Source: Flavobacterium flavigenum
GTDB lineage: Bacteria; Bacteroidota; Bacteroidia; Flavobacteriales; Flavobacteriaceae
Assembly: GCF_027111255.2 (NCBI RefSeq)
Contig: NZ_CP114285.2
Coordinates: 682,001 to 746,000, forward strand
Direction of reading: 5' to 3'
Length of the DNA stretch: 64,000 bases
The notes under the pieces are model-generated. The model did not search any database. It was given only the letters and a program-made list of their open reading frames with translations, and was not told where the DNA came from. Shown in pieces: positions 1-9,272 of the stretch. Every line of letters begins with the position of its first letter. Position 1 is the first letter of the stretch. The translations under genes and the position numbers were made by a program.

Positions 1-1
1 T

Positions 2-1000
2 TACGAGGGTGTAAATGCTGAACACGAAACAGTTCGTAACAGTGTGGGGGTTTTTGACGTTTCACATATGGGGGAATTTTTGTTGACAGGACCTAACGCT
101 TTAGCTTTGATTCAAAAAGTGACTTCAAATGATGCATCAACTCTGACAATTGGAAGAGCCCAATATTCTTGTCTTCCAAACAATGAAGGCGGAATAGTAG
201 ATGATTTGATTGTGTATAAAATGAAGGAAGAACAATATTTGTTAGTCGTAAATGCTTCGAATATTGAAAAAGACTGGAACTGGATTTCGTCTCACAATGA
301 TTTAGGAGTTGAAATGAAAAATCTTTCAGACGATTATTCATTATTAGCCATTCAGGGGCCAAAAGCGGTTGAAGCAATGCAATCATTGTCTTCGATAGAT
401 TTATCGGCAATTGCTTATTATCATTTTGAAGTAGCTGATTTTGCAGGAATCGAACATGTAATCATTTCTGCTACAGGATATACTGGCTCTGGCGGATTTG
501 AAATTTACTGCAAAAACAGTGAAGTAGAACAAATCTGGAATAAAGTTTTTGAAGCCGGGGCTCCTTACGGAATCAAGCCTATTGGTTTGGCGGCACGTGA
601 TACTTTGCGTTTGGAAATGGGATTCTGTTTGTACGGAAATGATATTAATGATACTACTTCTCCACTGGAAGCTGGTTTAGGATGGATTACGAAATTCACT
701 AAGGATTTTACTAATTCTGAAGCGCTTAAAAAACAAAAAGAAGCTGGTGTTACTAAGAAATTAGTGGCGTTTGAAATGCAGGAACGAGCAGTACCGAGAC
801 ATGATTACGAAATTGTTGATGCTGACGGAAATATAATCGGAATTGTGACTTCCGGAACCATGTCGCCTTCTATGGGTAAAGGGATTGGTCTGGGCTATGT
901 TACAGTTGCAAACAGCACAGTCGATACCGATATTTTTATCAGAATCAGAAAAAATGATGTTCCGGCTAAAGTGGTAAAATTACCTTTTTATAAAAAATAA
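2..1000 (+). CDS. gcvT: Aminomethyltransferase (glycine cleavage T protein), 5'-truncated by window edge
   Basis: T protein of the glycine cleavage system. It takes the aminomethyl group from lipoylated H protein and with tetrahydrofolate makes methylene-THF and ammonia. The reading frame is open from base 2. The visible part starts [20 protein letters not shown], which corresponds to about residue 30 of E. coli GcvT, so roughly 30 N-terminal residues lie outside the window. A GTG at 44 is internal and not the start. The [10 protein letters not shown] segment carries the conserved folate-binding/catalytic Asp, and the end matches the GCV_T C-terminal barrel domain. No other gcv gene is in the window, and a hairpin terminator follows directly. 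Confidence 0.95.
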   Translation, partial: YEGVNAEHETVRNSVGVFDVSHMGEFLLTGPNALALIQKVTSNDASTLTIGRAQYSCLPNNEGGIVDDLIVYKMKEEQYLLVVNASNIEKDWNWISSHNDLGVEMKNLSDDYSLLAIQGPKAVEAMQSLSSIDLSAIAYYHFEVADFAGIEHVIISATGYTGSGGFEIYCKNSEVEQIWNKVFEAGAPYGIKPIGLAARDTLRLEMGFCLYGNDINDTTSPLEAGLGWITKFTKDFTNSEALKKQKEAGVTKKLVAFEMQERAVPRHDYEIVDADGNIIGIVTSGTMSPSMGKGIGLGYVTVANSTVDTDIFIRIRKNDVPAKVVKLPFYKK

Positions 1001-1020
1001 AAATTTTAGATAAAATAGTC

Positions 1021-1053
1021 AAAAAATGCATTGCTTAATTGTGATGCATTTTT
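1021..1053 (+). terminator. Intrinsic terminator after gcvT
   Basis: A hairpin with arms AAAATGCAT and ATGCATTTT is followed by a T run, about 20 bp after the gcvT stop codon. Confidence 0.7.
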
Positions 1054-1147
1054 TATTGAAACACTATTTTGATATAAGAATATTCCGGAAAAATATAACA
1101 ATTAATAAAAAATTAAACGTAAATTTAATTCTGGAATTCTTCAAAAT

Positions 1148-3178
1148 ATGAAAAAAATAATATTGGTATTTCTACTTATTACAAACATTCTATTTTCTCA
1201 AAATAGTGACAAGACATGTGAAATACTTACCAAAATAAATCACCTGATTCAAAGCGAACACATTAGACCAAAACCATTGGATGATAATTTATCAATTTAT
1301 GTTTTTGATAATTTAATGGATGAGCTGGATCCTTCCCGAAATATTTTTTTCAAATCAGAATATGATGAAATGTCTAAACAATATCGACTGAATATAGACG
1401 ATTTGATAGTACAAGGAGATTGTAGTTTTTTGTCTGATATTACGAACAAATACAGAAATGGACTTCTGCGCAATAAAGCTATTTTAGAGAAAATTCAAAC
1501 CGGAACAATTGATTACAATAAAAAAGACACTATACGGTTTTACAAAAAAGCCTTCAAGTTTTATCTTAAAAAAGAAGATCTGGAAAAAGTGTGGCTCAAA
1601 AAACTCCGTTACCAAATCCTGGATGATATTGCTGAAAAAAGTGACAATCTTGATTCTTTAAAATTAAATTTCAAGTCAATTGAATTACAATCGAGAACTA
1701 CTATTTTATCAAACGAAATCTGCAGGATAAACACACTTTTAGAACGAAAAGACACACAGCAGGAAAACCTTTACAACTTTTTTTGTACCTACTTTGATCC
1801 GCATACAGCCTATTTTAGCGATGATTCTAAATCAAGTTTTGTAGCATCTTTATCGAAAGAACATTTTTCATTAGGAGTAAGTTTAAAATTAAATGAGAAA
1901 AATGAAATCATTATTGATGAATTAGATCCAAATGGTCCTGCATTTCAAACGGGACAGATTAAAAAAGGAGACCAGATAGTTTCAATTTCAAATCAAAAAG
2001 AAACCTTAGAGGTTTCATGTGCATCATTAGAATCCGTTTCAAGTATGATATTATCTGAGTCTAATAGAAAGATCACACTTACTTTAAAACGAAACTCTGG
2101 TAAAAATTTTGAGGTTTATATCGAAAAACAAATAATGAAAGATGAAGAAAATTCTGTTTATAGTTTCATTATTGGTAAAGAAAGTAAAATTGGATATATT
2201 AAGATTCCCAGCTTCTATGCAGATCTGGATCAAAATAACCGTAAAGGCTGCGCTGATGATGTAGTCAGGGAAGTCATCAAACTTGAGAGAGATAACATAA
2301 AAGGTCTTGTAATTGATCTGATTAATAACGGCGGCGGTTCTATGGAAGAAGCTATAAGGCTGTCCGGTATGTTTATCGATTACGGACCACTTTCTGTTGT
2401 TATAGATAATAAGCAAAACAGAACTGTAATAAACGACCCGTACAGAGGTTTGATTTATAAAGGACCAATCGTAATTTTAATAAACAGCAATACAGCATCT
2501 GCAAGTGAATTTTTTGCTTCAAATTTACAAGACTATAACCGCGCTTTATTATTAGGCAGTAGCACGTTAGGAAAAGCTACCATGCAGACAATCGTTCCTC
2601 TTGATGAAAATACAACTACTGATTTTTTAAAAATAAGTATTAATAAATTTTACAGGATAACCGGTAAAAGCCATCAAAATACAGGTGTTAAACCAGATGT
2701 TATTCTTCCTGAATTCTATGAAAATATCTTTCAAAAAGAAAGCAGTTTCCCAACTGCTATCCAAAATGACAGTATCGACCTTTCATTAAAATACAAACCT
2801 TATGTAAAAAGAAATCTGATTGATAAAATTGCCAAAAACAGTTCGGCAAGATTAGCTGACAATTTCTATTTTAAACAAATCAGGGAAATCAATTCAAAAA
2901 TTGACGAAATGATAAATGCTCCAAAAACGGAAGTACCAATGACAATGAATTCAATCTTTGAGCAGAAAACTATCAGAGAAAAAATATGGAAGGAAATCAA
3001 TGCATTTAGTGATACAAATAATCCGTTAGATGTACATAATTCAACTGTAAATCAATTCTTGCTTGGTGTATACCCCGCTGAAAAAACAATAAATCAGTAT
3101 AAAATTGATAATCTGAAAACGAATCCTTACCTAAACGAAGCCGTAAATATTATTAATGAATTTAATACTTCAAAATAA
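1148..3178 (+). CDS. S41 family carboxy-terminal processing protease
   Basis: Exported tail-specific protease of the Prc/CtpA type, expected to cleave C-termini of periplasmic proteins. The N-terminus is a Sec signal peptide (residues 1-17, ending near FSQ). A helical TSP N-terminal region follows, then a PDZ domain at about 238-325 and the S41 catalytic domain. In TASASEFF the Ser at 451 and the Lys at 476 in STLGKAT are 25 residues apart, the same spacing as the Ser/Lys dyad of E. coli Prc. The C-terminal part matches the extended tail of long Bacteroidota S41 enzymes. It stands alone between gcvT and yebC. Its exact substrate is unknown. Confidence 0.9.
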   Translation: MKKIILVFLLITNILFSQNSDKTCEILTKINHLIQSEHIRPKPLDDNLSIYVFDNLMDELDPSRNIFFKSEYDEMSKQYRLNIDDLIVQGDCSFLSDITNKYRNGLLRNKAILEKIQTGTIDYNKKDTIRFYKKAFKFYLKKEDLEKVWLKKLRYQILDDIAEKSDNLDSLKLNFKSIELQSRTTILSNEICRINTLLERKDTQQENLYNFFCTYFDPHTAYFSDDSKSSFVASLSKEHFSLGVSLKLNEKNEIIIDELDPNGPAFQTGQIKKGDQIVSISNQKETLEVSCASLESVSSMILSESNRKITLTLKRNSGKNFEVYIEKQIMKDEENSVYSFIIGKESKIGYIKIPSFYADLDQNNRKGCADDVVREVIKLERDNIKGLVIDLINNGGGSMEEAIRLSGMFIDYGPLSVVIDNKQNRTVINDPYRGLIYKGPIVILINSNTASASEFFASNLQDYNRALLLGSSTLGKATMQTIVPLDENTTTDFLKISINKFYRITGKSHQNTGVKPDVILPEFYENIFQKESSFPTAIQNDSIDLSLKYKPYVKRNLIDKIAKNSSARLADNFYFKQIREINSKIDEMINAPKTEVPMTMNSIFEQKTIREKIWKEINAFSDTNNPLDVHNSTVNQFLLGVYPAEKTINQYKIDNLKTNPYLNEAVNIINEFNTSK

Positions 3179-3255
3179 ATTTCAGATTATCTAAATTTCA
3201 AACTTTTTTTATTTTTTAAACTAAAAGCATAATTTTAAAAAGAATATAATTTGAT

Positions 3256-3286
3256 TTTGGAAAAATAAGGAATAACTGTATTTTTG
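3256..3286 (+). promoter_or_regulatory. Bacteroidota-type promoter of the yebC-like gene
   Basis: A -33 TTTG lies at 3256-3259 and a -7 TATTTTTG at 3279-3286, with a 19 bp spacer. This fits the Bacteroidota consensus. Transcription would start roughly 15 bp before the ATG at 3310. Confidence 0.7.
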
Positions 3287-3309
3287 CATCACAAAACTAA
3301 AAATTAGAA

Positions 3310-4023
3310 ATGGGAAGAGCGTTCGAATTTAGAAAAGGAAGAAAAATGAAACGTTGGTCAGCAATGGCCAAAACATTTACCAGAATTGGTAAAGATATCG
3401 TTATGGCTGTTAAAGAAGGCGGACCAAACCCAGACGCCAATTCTAGATTAAGAGCAGTTATACAAAATGCAAAAGCAGCCAACATGCCTAAAGATAATGT
3501 GGAGCGTGCTATAAAAAATGCAAGTAATAAAGATACTGCCAACTATAAAGAAATTTTATTCGAAGGATATGCCCCTCACGGAATTGCCATTTTGATTGAG
3601 ACAGCTTCTGATAACAACAACAGAACAGTAGCCAATATCCGCAGTTATTTCAATAAATGCAACGGTACTATGGGTACTCAGGGTTCTGTTGAGTTTATGT
3701 TTGACCACACTTGTAATTTCAGAATTGCTAATAATGGTCTTGATGCCGAAGAATTAGAATTAGAACTAATTGATTTTGGTGCCGAAGAAGTTTTTGAGGA
3801 TGAAGACGGAATCTTAATTTATGCTCCTTTTGGAAGTTTTGGAGCTTTACAAAAAGAATTAGAAAACAGAGGACTGGAAATCTTATCATCTGGTTTTGAA
3901 CGTATTCCTCAAATCACAAAAGAATTAACAGAAGCTCAAATAGCGGACGTTGAAAAACTGATTGAAAAAATAGAAGAAGATGATGATGTAATGAACGTCT
4001 ATCATACTATGAAAGAGCATTAA
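3310..4023 (+). CDS. YebC/PmpR family protein
   Basis: Full-length member (237 aa) of the YebC/PmpR/TACO1 family, known as DNA-binding regulators and, in several bacteria, as factors that help ribosomes at difficult motifs. The N-terminal segment MGRAFEFRKGRKMKRWSAMA and the GGPNPDANSRLR stretch are family signatures. The C-terminal region (VMNVYHTM) ends as usual. The start is supported by the promoter just upstream, and the gene is monocistronic with its own terminator. Assignment to the YebC (rather than YeeN) subgroup is not resolved from sequence alone. Confidence 0.93.
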   Translation: MGRAFEFRKGRKMKRWSAMAKTFTRIGKDIVMAVKEGGPNPDANSRLRAVIQNAKAANMPKDNVERAIKNASNKDTANYKEILFEGYAPHGIAILIETASDNNNRTVANIRSYFNKCNGTMGTQGSVEFMFDHTCNFRIANNGLDAEELELELIDFGAEEVFEDEDGILIYAPFGSFGALQKELENRGLEILSSGFERIPQITKELTEAQIADVEKLIEKIEEDDDVMNVYHTMKEH

Positions 4024-4044
4024 TATTCTTTTATATATAAAACA

Positions 4045-4075
4045 AGAGCCCTGAAAATTCAGGGCTCTTTTGTTT
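4045..4075 (+). terminator. Intrinsic terminator after yebC-like gene
   Basis: Perfect 11 bp stem AGAGCCCTGAA / TTCAGGGCTCT with a two-base loop, followed by T-rich sequence. Confidence 0.85.
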
Positions 4076-4153
4076 ATAATGATTTTAAACAAATTTAGAA
4101 CTATATATATTTTGCGAATATTATATTTGCACCTCCAAATTTAAAAATAACCT

Positions 4154-4354
4154 ATGAAAAATTCCAAGTACACTAAAGTTGCCATAATAATTATGGTAAT
4201 ATTATTTGTAATTGTAAGTATGTTAGGATGTACGGTACACCACAACCACTCACATCCTCATTCGCACCACAAATCAAAAAAAATGCCTCCTGGTCAGGCT
4301 AAAAAAATATCCGGAGACAAAAGTGCTAAATCACATGCACATGGTCATCGTTAA
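4154..4354 (+). CDS. Small His-rich lipoprotein (hypothetical)
   Basis: A 66-residue protein. A hydrophobic segment (9-25) ends in a lipobox-like MLGC, so it is probably a lipoprotein anchored after Cys26. The mature part is rich in His, Lys and Ser (HHNHSHPHSHH, KKMPPGQAKK, SAKSHAHGHR). The KKMPPGQAKKISGDKSAK stretch resembles a family of short Bacteroidota proteins sometimes labelled quinol oxidase subunit 4. I see nothing to support that label, because the sequence has no oxidase-like helices. His clusters suggest metal binding, which is inference. A TATATTTG -7-like element lies at 4122-4129, about 25 bp upstream. Confidence 0.7.
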   Translation: MKNSKYTKVAIIIMVILFVIVSMLGCTVHHNHSHPHSHHKSKKMPPGQAKKISGDKSAKSHAHGHR

Positions 4355-4511
4355 AAAATATTTTTATTCAAAGCCTTTTAATTTTTAAGAGGCTTTTTAG
4401 TTTCTGTCAATAAAGAAACAACAGTATTTGGCATAAATACATTTTTTCTAAAAGTTAACACTGCTTCTTAAAATAATCACAAATCTTCATCTGTAAATAG
4501 CAAATCCTGAC

Positions 4512-4519
4512 TACATTTG
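4512..4519 (+). promoter_or_regulatory. -7 promoter element of kdsA
   Basis: TACATTTG matches TAnnTTTG and lies 21 bp before the ATG at 4541. It also shows that a TTG at 4517, inside this element, is not the translation start. Confidence 0.45.
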
Positions 4520-4540
4520 CACTGTCAAAAAATCACAGAT

Positions 4541-5359
4541 ATGAATTTACAGCATATTCCACAAATTAAGCATACTGACAGTGGCAATTTCTTTTTATTA
4601 GCAGGACCCTGCGCTATAGAAGGAGAAGAAATGGCGCTTCGAATTGCGGAAAAATTAGTTGGTATTACCAACAAACTTCAGATTCCTTATGTATTTAAAG
4701 GATCATTTAAAAAAGCCAACCGTTCCAGAATTGATAGTTTCTCCGGAATTGGTGATGAAAAAGCACTAAAAATTTTACGAAAAGTTTCTGAAACTTTCCA
4801 TGTTCCAACAGTAACGGATATTCATACGAATGAAGACGCTGATATGGCTGCACAATATGTGGATGTATTGCAAATCCCTGCTTTCTTAGTACGTCAGACT
4901 GATTTGGTTGTAGCTGCTGCTAATACAGGAAAAACAGTAAATTTGAAAAAAGGACAATTTATGAGTCCGGAAAGCATGAAACATGCAGTTCAAAAAGTAT
5001 TAGATTGTCATAATGAAAATGTTATGGTTACAGACCGCGGTACTATGTTTGGTTATCAGGATATGATTGTTGATTACCGTGGGATTCCCACTATGCAGCA
5101 ATATGCTACAACGGTTCTGGATGTAACACACTCTCTACAACAGCCAAACCAAACTGCAGGTGTTACCGGTGGAAGGCCAGATATGATAGAAACTGTTGCC
5201 AAAGCAGGTATTGCTGTAGGTGTTGATGGTATTTTTATCGAAACTCATTTTGATCCTGCAAATGCTAAAAGCGATGGTGCCAATATGCTTCATTTGGACT
5301 ATTTTGAAGGACTAATGACCAAATTGGTAGCTATCAGAAAAACGGTTAATTCATTCTAA
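4541..5359 (+). CDS. kdsA: 3-deoxy-8-phosphooctulonate synthase
   Basis: Condenses phosphoenolpyruvate with arabinose 5-phosphate to give KDO-8-phosphate, the precursor of the KDO sugar of lipopolysaccharide; cytoplasmic. At 272 aa it has the family length. Visible signatures are FFLLAGPCAIE near the N-terminus, FKGSFKKANRSR (substrate-binding loop), TDRGTMFGYQDMIVDYRGIP, and the C-terminal GVDGIFIETHFDPANAKSDG. The ATG at 4541 was chosen over an upstream in-frame TTG because that codon lies in the -7 promoter element. The outer-membrane protein gene at 5375 follows after 15 bp and may be co-transcribed. Confidence 0.95.
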   Translation: MNLQHIPQIKHTDSGNFFLLAGPCAIEGEEMALRIAEKLVGITNKLQIPYVFKGSFKKANRSRIDSFSGIGDEKALKILRKVSETFHVPTVTDIHTNEDADMAAQYVDVLQIPAFLVRQTDLVVAAANTGKTVNLKKGQFMSPESMKHAVQKVLDCHNENVMVTDRGTMFGYQDMIVDYRGIPTMQQYATTVLDVTHSLQQPNQTAGVTGGRPDMIETVAKAGIAVGVDGIFIETHFDPANAKSDGANMLHLDYFEGLMTKLVAIRKTVNSF

Positions 5360-5374
5360 TTTCATAATAATAAA

Positions 5375-6289
5375 TTGAAAAATAATTTTTTATTCTTGCC
5401 TTTTTTCTTAATGTGTTTCGCTGTAAATACATTTGCTCAGGAAGAAATTGCAATACAAGACAAATACACAGCACACAATAAAGGAAAGTTTTTTATTTCA
5501 TGGGGAGGTAACAGAGAAAGCTACTCAAAATCAGATGTAACTTTTAGAGGAAAAGATTACGAGTTCACTGTGCAAGATATGAAAGCGCATGATAAACCTA
5601 AAGGATGGAATGTAGATTATGTTAATCCGTCTCGAATGACTATTCCACAAACCAATTTTAGATTGGGTTACTTTTTTAGCGATCATTATAGTGTTACTAT
5701 TGGAGTTGATCACATGAAATACGTAATGACTCAAAATCAAATTGCAAAAGTTAATGGAAACATTAATTTACCTGTCGATGAAGCTGGTTCTATTTATAAT
5801 GGTGAGTACATAAACAGGCCTGTAGACATGTCTCTGGGTGGTGCTAAGGAAGGTGGTTATAGTAATGGTATTACCCCAGCAAACGGCCCTGCTTTTTTAA
5901 TGTATGAACATACGGATGGTTTAAATTACGTTAATACTGAAGTTGCAAGATTTGATGATGTTTCGAAATGGTTTAAATTACCAAACATTGATAAAGTTCA
6001 GATTAACTTAACAGAAGGTTTGGGTGCAGGAATTCTATATCCTAAAACTAACACAACACTTTTAGGAAAAGAACGTCACGACGATTTTCATATTTCCGGT
6101 TATGGTCTTTCTGCGAAAGCAGGACTTAATGTTACTTTTTACAAACACTTCTATATTCAGGGTGAATTAAAAGGCGGTTACATCAATATGCAGGATATTA
6201 AAACTACGACAAGTAGTGATGACAGTGCTTCTCAGGACTTTTTCTTCTTTCAGCGAATTATTGCTTTCGGAGGAATTTTCAGAATCTAA
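5375..6289 (+). CDS. Outer-membrane beta-barrel protein (hypothetical)
   Basis: A 304-residue protein with a Sec signal peptide (1-21, ending TFAQ) and alternating aromatic/polar strands throughout. The C-terminus FFFFQRIIAFGGIFRI is typical of a last barrel strand ending in an aromatic/charged residue. The start codon is TTG, the only sensible start that preserves the signal peptide, and the frame is closed upstream by the kdsA stop codon. It lies 15 bp after kdsA. I do not recognise a named family; function unknown. It may form an envelope-biogenesis unit with kdsA. Confidence 0.75.
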   Translation: MKNNFLFLPFFLMCFAVNTFAQEEIAIQDKYTAHNKGKFFISWGGNRESYSKSDVTFRGKDYEFTVQDMKAHDKPKGWNVDYVNPSRMTIPQTNFRLGYFFSDHYSVTIGVDHMKYVMTQNQIAKVNGNINLPVDEAGSIYNGEYINRPVDMSLGGAKEGGYSNGITPANGPAFLMYEHTDGLNYVNTEVARFDDVSKWFKLPNIDKVQINLTEGLGAGILYPKTNTTLLGKERHDDFHISGYGLSAKAGLNVTFYKHFYIQGELKGGYINMQDIKTTTSSDDSASQDFFFFQRIIAFGGIFRI

Positions 6290-6311
6290 AAAAACATAAT
6301 CAACCATAATA

Positions 6312-6350
6312 AAAAGCAGGTTTCATATTTAATTTGAAATCTGCTTTTTG
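6312..6350. terminator. Bidirectional terminator between convergent genes
   Basis: Stem AAAAGCAGGTTTCA / TGAAATCTGCTTTT (one G-T pair) with A and T runs on either side, between the barrel gene and the convergent DUF1697 gene. Confidence 0.75.
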
Positions 6351-6353
6351 TTT

Positions 6354-6896
6354 TTACTCTGAATACATATTAAGCAGATTGGTAACGGTATTCAAGTTTC
6401 TAATTGTTGCCGTGACATTAAGTTTTTTCTCAATATATTTTTGATCAAATCTAGTTTTTCCGGCACCTATAGCATATTTCATAAAAATTCTGTTTCCGTC
6501 AATACTTGCTTCGTCCGGTTTAAACTGGCTGATTTTTAAATCATTTATACTTTCTTTTTTCAAAGCAATTGAGACAAAAGCAACGTAAAGTTTTTTACTG
6601 TCAACTTCTTTTTCTTTCAGAAAAGGATTATTTTTAAAACACAATTCCAAATCTTCTTTTGCGATTACCACAACAGGAACTTCGTGTCCAAAAACTTTAA
6701 AAATTTCCTGTTTAATCATAAATCCTACTTTTGAAGCACTTTCTTCATCGGTATCTACAAAAACATTCCCAGATTGCAAATAGGTTCTGACATTCGTAAA
6801 ACCAATATTTTCCAACATCTTTTTTAATGCTTCCATTTTCATCATGTTATGTCCTGAAACGTTGATTCCTCGTAAAAGTGCTAAGTGTGTTATCAT
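6354..6896 (-). CDS. DUF1697 domain-containing protein
   Basis: A 180-residue cytoplasmic protein that begins MITHLALLRGINVSGHNMMK and contains TYLQSGNVFVDT, the signatures of the DUF1697 family. The remainder (KEDLELCFKNNPF, KMLENIGFTNVRTY) fits the family's length and order. The biochemical role of the family is not established. It is a single gene, convergent with the upstream barrel gene and divergent from recG across about 170 bp. Confidence 0.88.
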   Translation of the reverse strand: MITHLALLRGINVSGHNMMKMEALKKMLENIGFTNVRTYLQSGNVFVDTDEESASKVGFMIKQEIFKVFGHEVPVVVIAKEDLELCFKNNPFLKEKEVDSKKLYVAFVSIALKKESINDLKISQFKPDEASIDGNRIFMKYAIGAGKTRFDQKYIEKKLNVTATIRNLNTVTNLLNMYSE

Positions 6897-7067
6897 TTCA
6901 AAATATTTTATTCCCCAAAGATATTATTTTCTAAACTTTAATTTTCAAATTATCTCATTTTCAAATTTCCCAATTAAAATCTATCTTCGCTATTCTAAAA
7001 GATAAAATTAAAACTTAGTTATTTCCAAAATCTAAGCAAGTCTAAAATCTAAGAAATATAAAAACTA

Positions 7068-9176
7068 ATGTCAAATAATCTCCTAGAAACTCCTATTGAA
7101 TACTTAAAAGGTGTTGGCCCAAGCCGTGGCCAATTGCTCCGAAAGGAATTAGGTATTCATAAATATGGAGATTTAGTTAATTTTTTTCCAAATAGATATA
7201 TTGACAGAACACGTTATTACAAAATAAATGAACTTCAAAATACAGGTTCTGAAGTACAAATTATTGGAAAAATAATTCACATTAAAACTGTTGAATTTGC
7301 TAAAAACAAAAAGCGTCTGGTTGCTACTTTTGTAGATGAGACCGGACAAATGGATTTAAACTGGTTTCAGGGTCATAAATGGATTCGGGAGAGTTTAAAA
7401 CTCAATGAAGTTTGCGTGATTTTCGGAAAGTGTTCTTTGTATGGAAATCAATTCAGTATGGCTCATCCTGAAATTGAACTTTTAAGCGAGCATGAAAAAA
7501 GCCTTCGTTCTGCCATGCAGCCGGTTTATCCTTCAACAGAAACCCTGACTAACAGAGGAATTTCAAATCGTACGATTAACAAATTGATGGAACAGCTTTT
7601 CATCGAAACCCAAGCTTTGTTTACTGAAACTTTTCCTTCTTATTTAATTGAAGAATTAAAATTAATTTCAAAGAAAGCAGCTTTATTCAACATCCATTTC
7701 CCTAAAAGTGCCGATATTTTGGCGAAAGCCCAATTCCGATTAAAATTTGAGGAATTATTTTTTATCCAGCTCCAATTAATCACCAAAAACCTAATTCGGA
7801 AACATAAAATAAAAGGTCATCCTTTTACAAAAGTAGGTCAATTATTTAACGAATTTTATCAAAATCATCTTCCTTTTGAGCTAACGAATGCACAAAAAAG
7901 AGTAGTAAAAGAAATTCGTTCAGATATGGGTAGTAATGCCCAGATGAATCGATTATTACAGGGAGATGTAGGTTCCGGAAAAACAATTGTAGCTTTCATG
8001 AGTATGCTTCTCGCGATTGATAATGGCTTTCAGGCTTGTTTAATGGCTCCTACAGAGATTCTGGCCAACCAGCATTTTATTGGATTATCTGAATTGGCAA
8101 AAACATTAAATATTAATATAAAAATCTTAACCGGGTCAACTAAAACTGCAGCCAGAAAAGTTATTCATGAAGAGCTTGAAAATGGTTCTTTACATATTTT
8201 AATTGGCACACATGCCTTATTAGAAGATAAAGTAAAATTTCAAAATTTAGGATTAGCCGTTATTGATGAACAGCATCGTTTTGGTGTTGAACAGCGATCA
8301 AAATTATGGAAGAAAAACGAAATTCCACCGCATGTTTTAGTAATGACTGCTACTCCTATTCCAAGAACTCTGGCAATGAGTTTATATGGCGACCTTGATA
8401 TTTCTGTAATTGATGAATTACCTCCAGGCAGAAAACCTATTCAGACAGTTCATCGATATGACAGTAACCGCCTTAAAGTGTGGAAATTCCTGCGTGATGA
8501 AATTGCTAAAGGAAGACAGATTTATATTGTTTATCCATTAATCCAGGAATCAGAAAAAATGGATTTCAAGGATTTAATGGATGGCTATGAAAGTATTTCT
8601 CGTGATTTCCCACTTCCTCAATATTCTATTTCAATTTTACACGGAAAGATGAAACCTGCCGATAAGGATGCTGAAATGAAGCGCTTTTCAGAAGGAAAAA
8701 CAAATATTATGGTTGCCACAACGGTCATAGAAGTTGGTGTAAATGTTCCGAATGCCAGCGTCATGATTATCGAAAGTGCCGAACGTTTCGGTTTGTCTCA
8801 GCTACATCAATTGCGTGGCCGTGTAGGACGTGGTGCTGAGCAAAGTTATTGTATCCTGATGACAAGTCACAAACTCAGTTCAGACAGCAAAACCCGAATG
8901 GAAACAATGGTTCAGACTAATGATGGTTTTGAAATTGCAGAAGTTGACCTGAAACTTCGGGGTCCTGGTGACTTAATGGGAACTCAGCAAAGTGGTGTTC
9001 TGAACCTTCAAATAGCTGATATTGTTCGCGATCGCGATATTTTGATTTTAGCGCGAAACTATGCCATGAAAGTTTTAAAAGAAGACGGACCTTTACAAAA
9101 ACCTGAACATGCAATATTGAAATCCGTGTTTATTGAACTCACGAAGAAAAAAAACATCTGGAATTACATTAGTTAA
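7068..9176 (+). CDS. recG: ATP-dependent DNA helicase RecG
   Basis: Branch-migration helicase that regresses stalled forks and processes recombination intermediates. At 702 aa it is full length. An OB-fold wedge domain lies at about 60-160. Helicase motif I is GDVGSGKT (about 300-307), motif II is DEQH (near 400), motif III is TATPIPRT, and motif VI lies in the QLRGRVGRG region. The C-terminal RecG-specific LRGPGDLMGTQQSG segment is present. The ATG at 7068 follows an A-rich leader. A degenerate stretch of CTAAAATCTAAG-like repeats lies just upstream. Confidence 0.97.
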   Translation: MSNNLLETPIEYLKGVGPSRGQLLRKELGIHKYGDLVNFFPNRYIDRTRYYKINELQNTGSEVQIIGKIIHIKTVEFAKNKKRLVATFVDETGQMDLNWFQGHKWIRESLKLNEVCVIFGKCSLYGNQFSMAHPEIELLSEHEKSLRSAMQPVYPSTETLTNRGISNRTINKLMEQLFIETQALFTETFPSYLIEELKLISKKAALFNIHFPKSADILAKAQFRLKFEELFFIQLQLITKNLIRKHKIKGHPFTKVGQLFNEFYQNHLPFELTNAQKRVVKEIRSDMGSNAQMNRLLQGDVGSGKTIVAFMSMLLAIDNGFQACLMAPTEILANQHFIGLSELAKTLNINIKILTGSTKTAARKVIHEELENGSLHILIGTHALLEDKVKFQNLGLAVIDEQHRFGVEQRSKLWKKNEIPPHVLVMTATPIPRTLAMSLYGDLDISVIDELPPGRKPIQTVHRYDSNRLKVWKFLRDEIAKGRQIYIVYPLIQESEKMDFKDLMDGYESISRDFPLPQYSISILHGKMKPADKDAEMKRFSEGKTNIMVATTVIEVGVNVPNASVMIIESAERFGLSQLHQLRGRVGRGAEQSYCILMTSHKLSSDSKTRMETMVQTNDGFEIAEVDLKLRGPGDLMGTQQSGVLNLQIADIVRDRDILILARNYAMKVLKEDGPLQKPEHAILKSVFIELTKKKNIWNYIS

Positions 9177-9272
9177 TCATTATAAAATTCAAGTCATTTT
9201 AAATTATTTACATTACTGATTTTTTATATTCAACTTGTACTTTCGATTCTTACCTTTGCAAAAAAAATATCT

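Noticed and set aside
4517..4540. TTG at 4517 as the kdsA start
   Set aside because: The codon lies within the -7 promoter element; the ATG at 4541 gives the family N-terminus.
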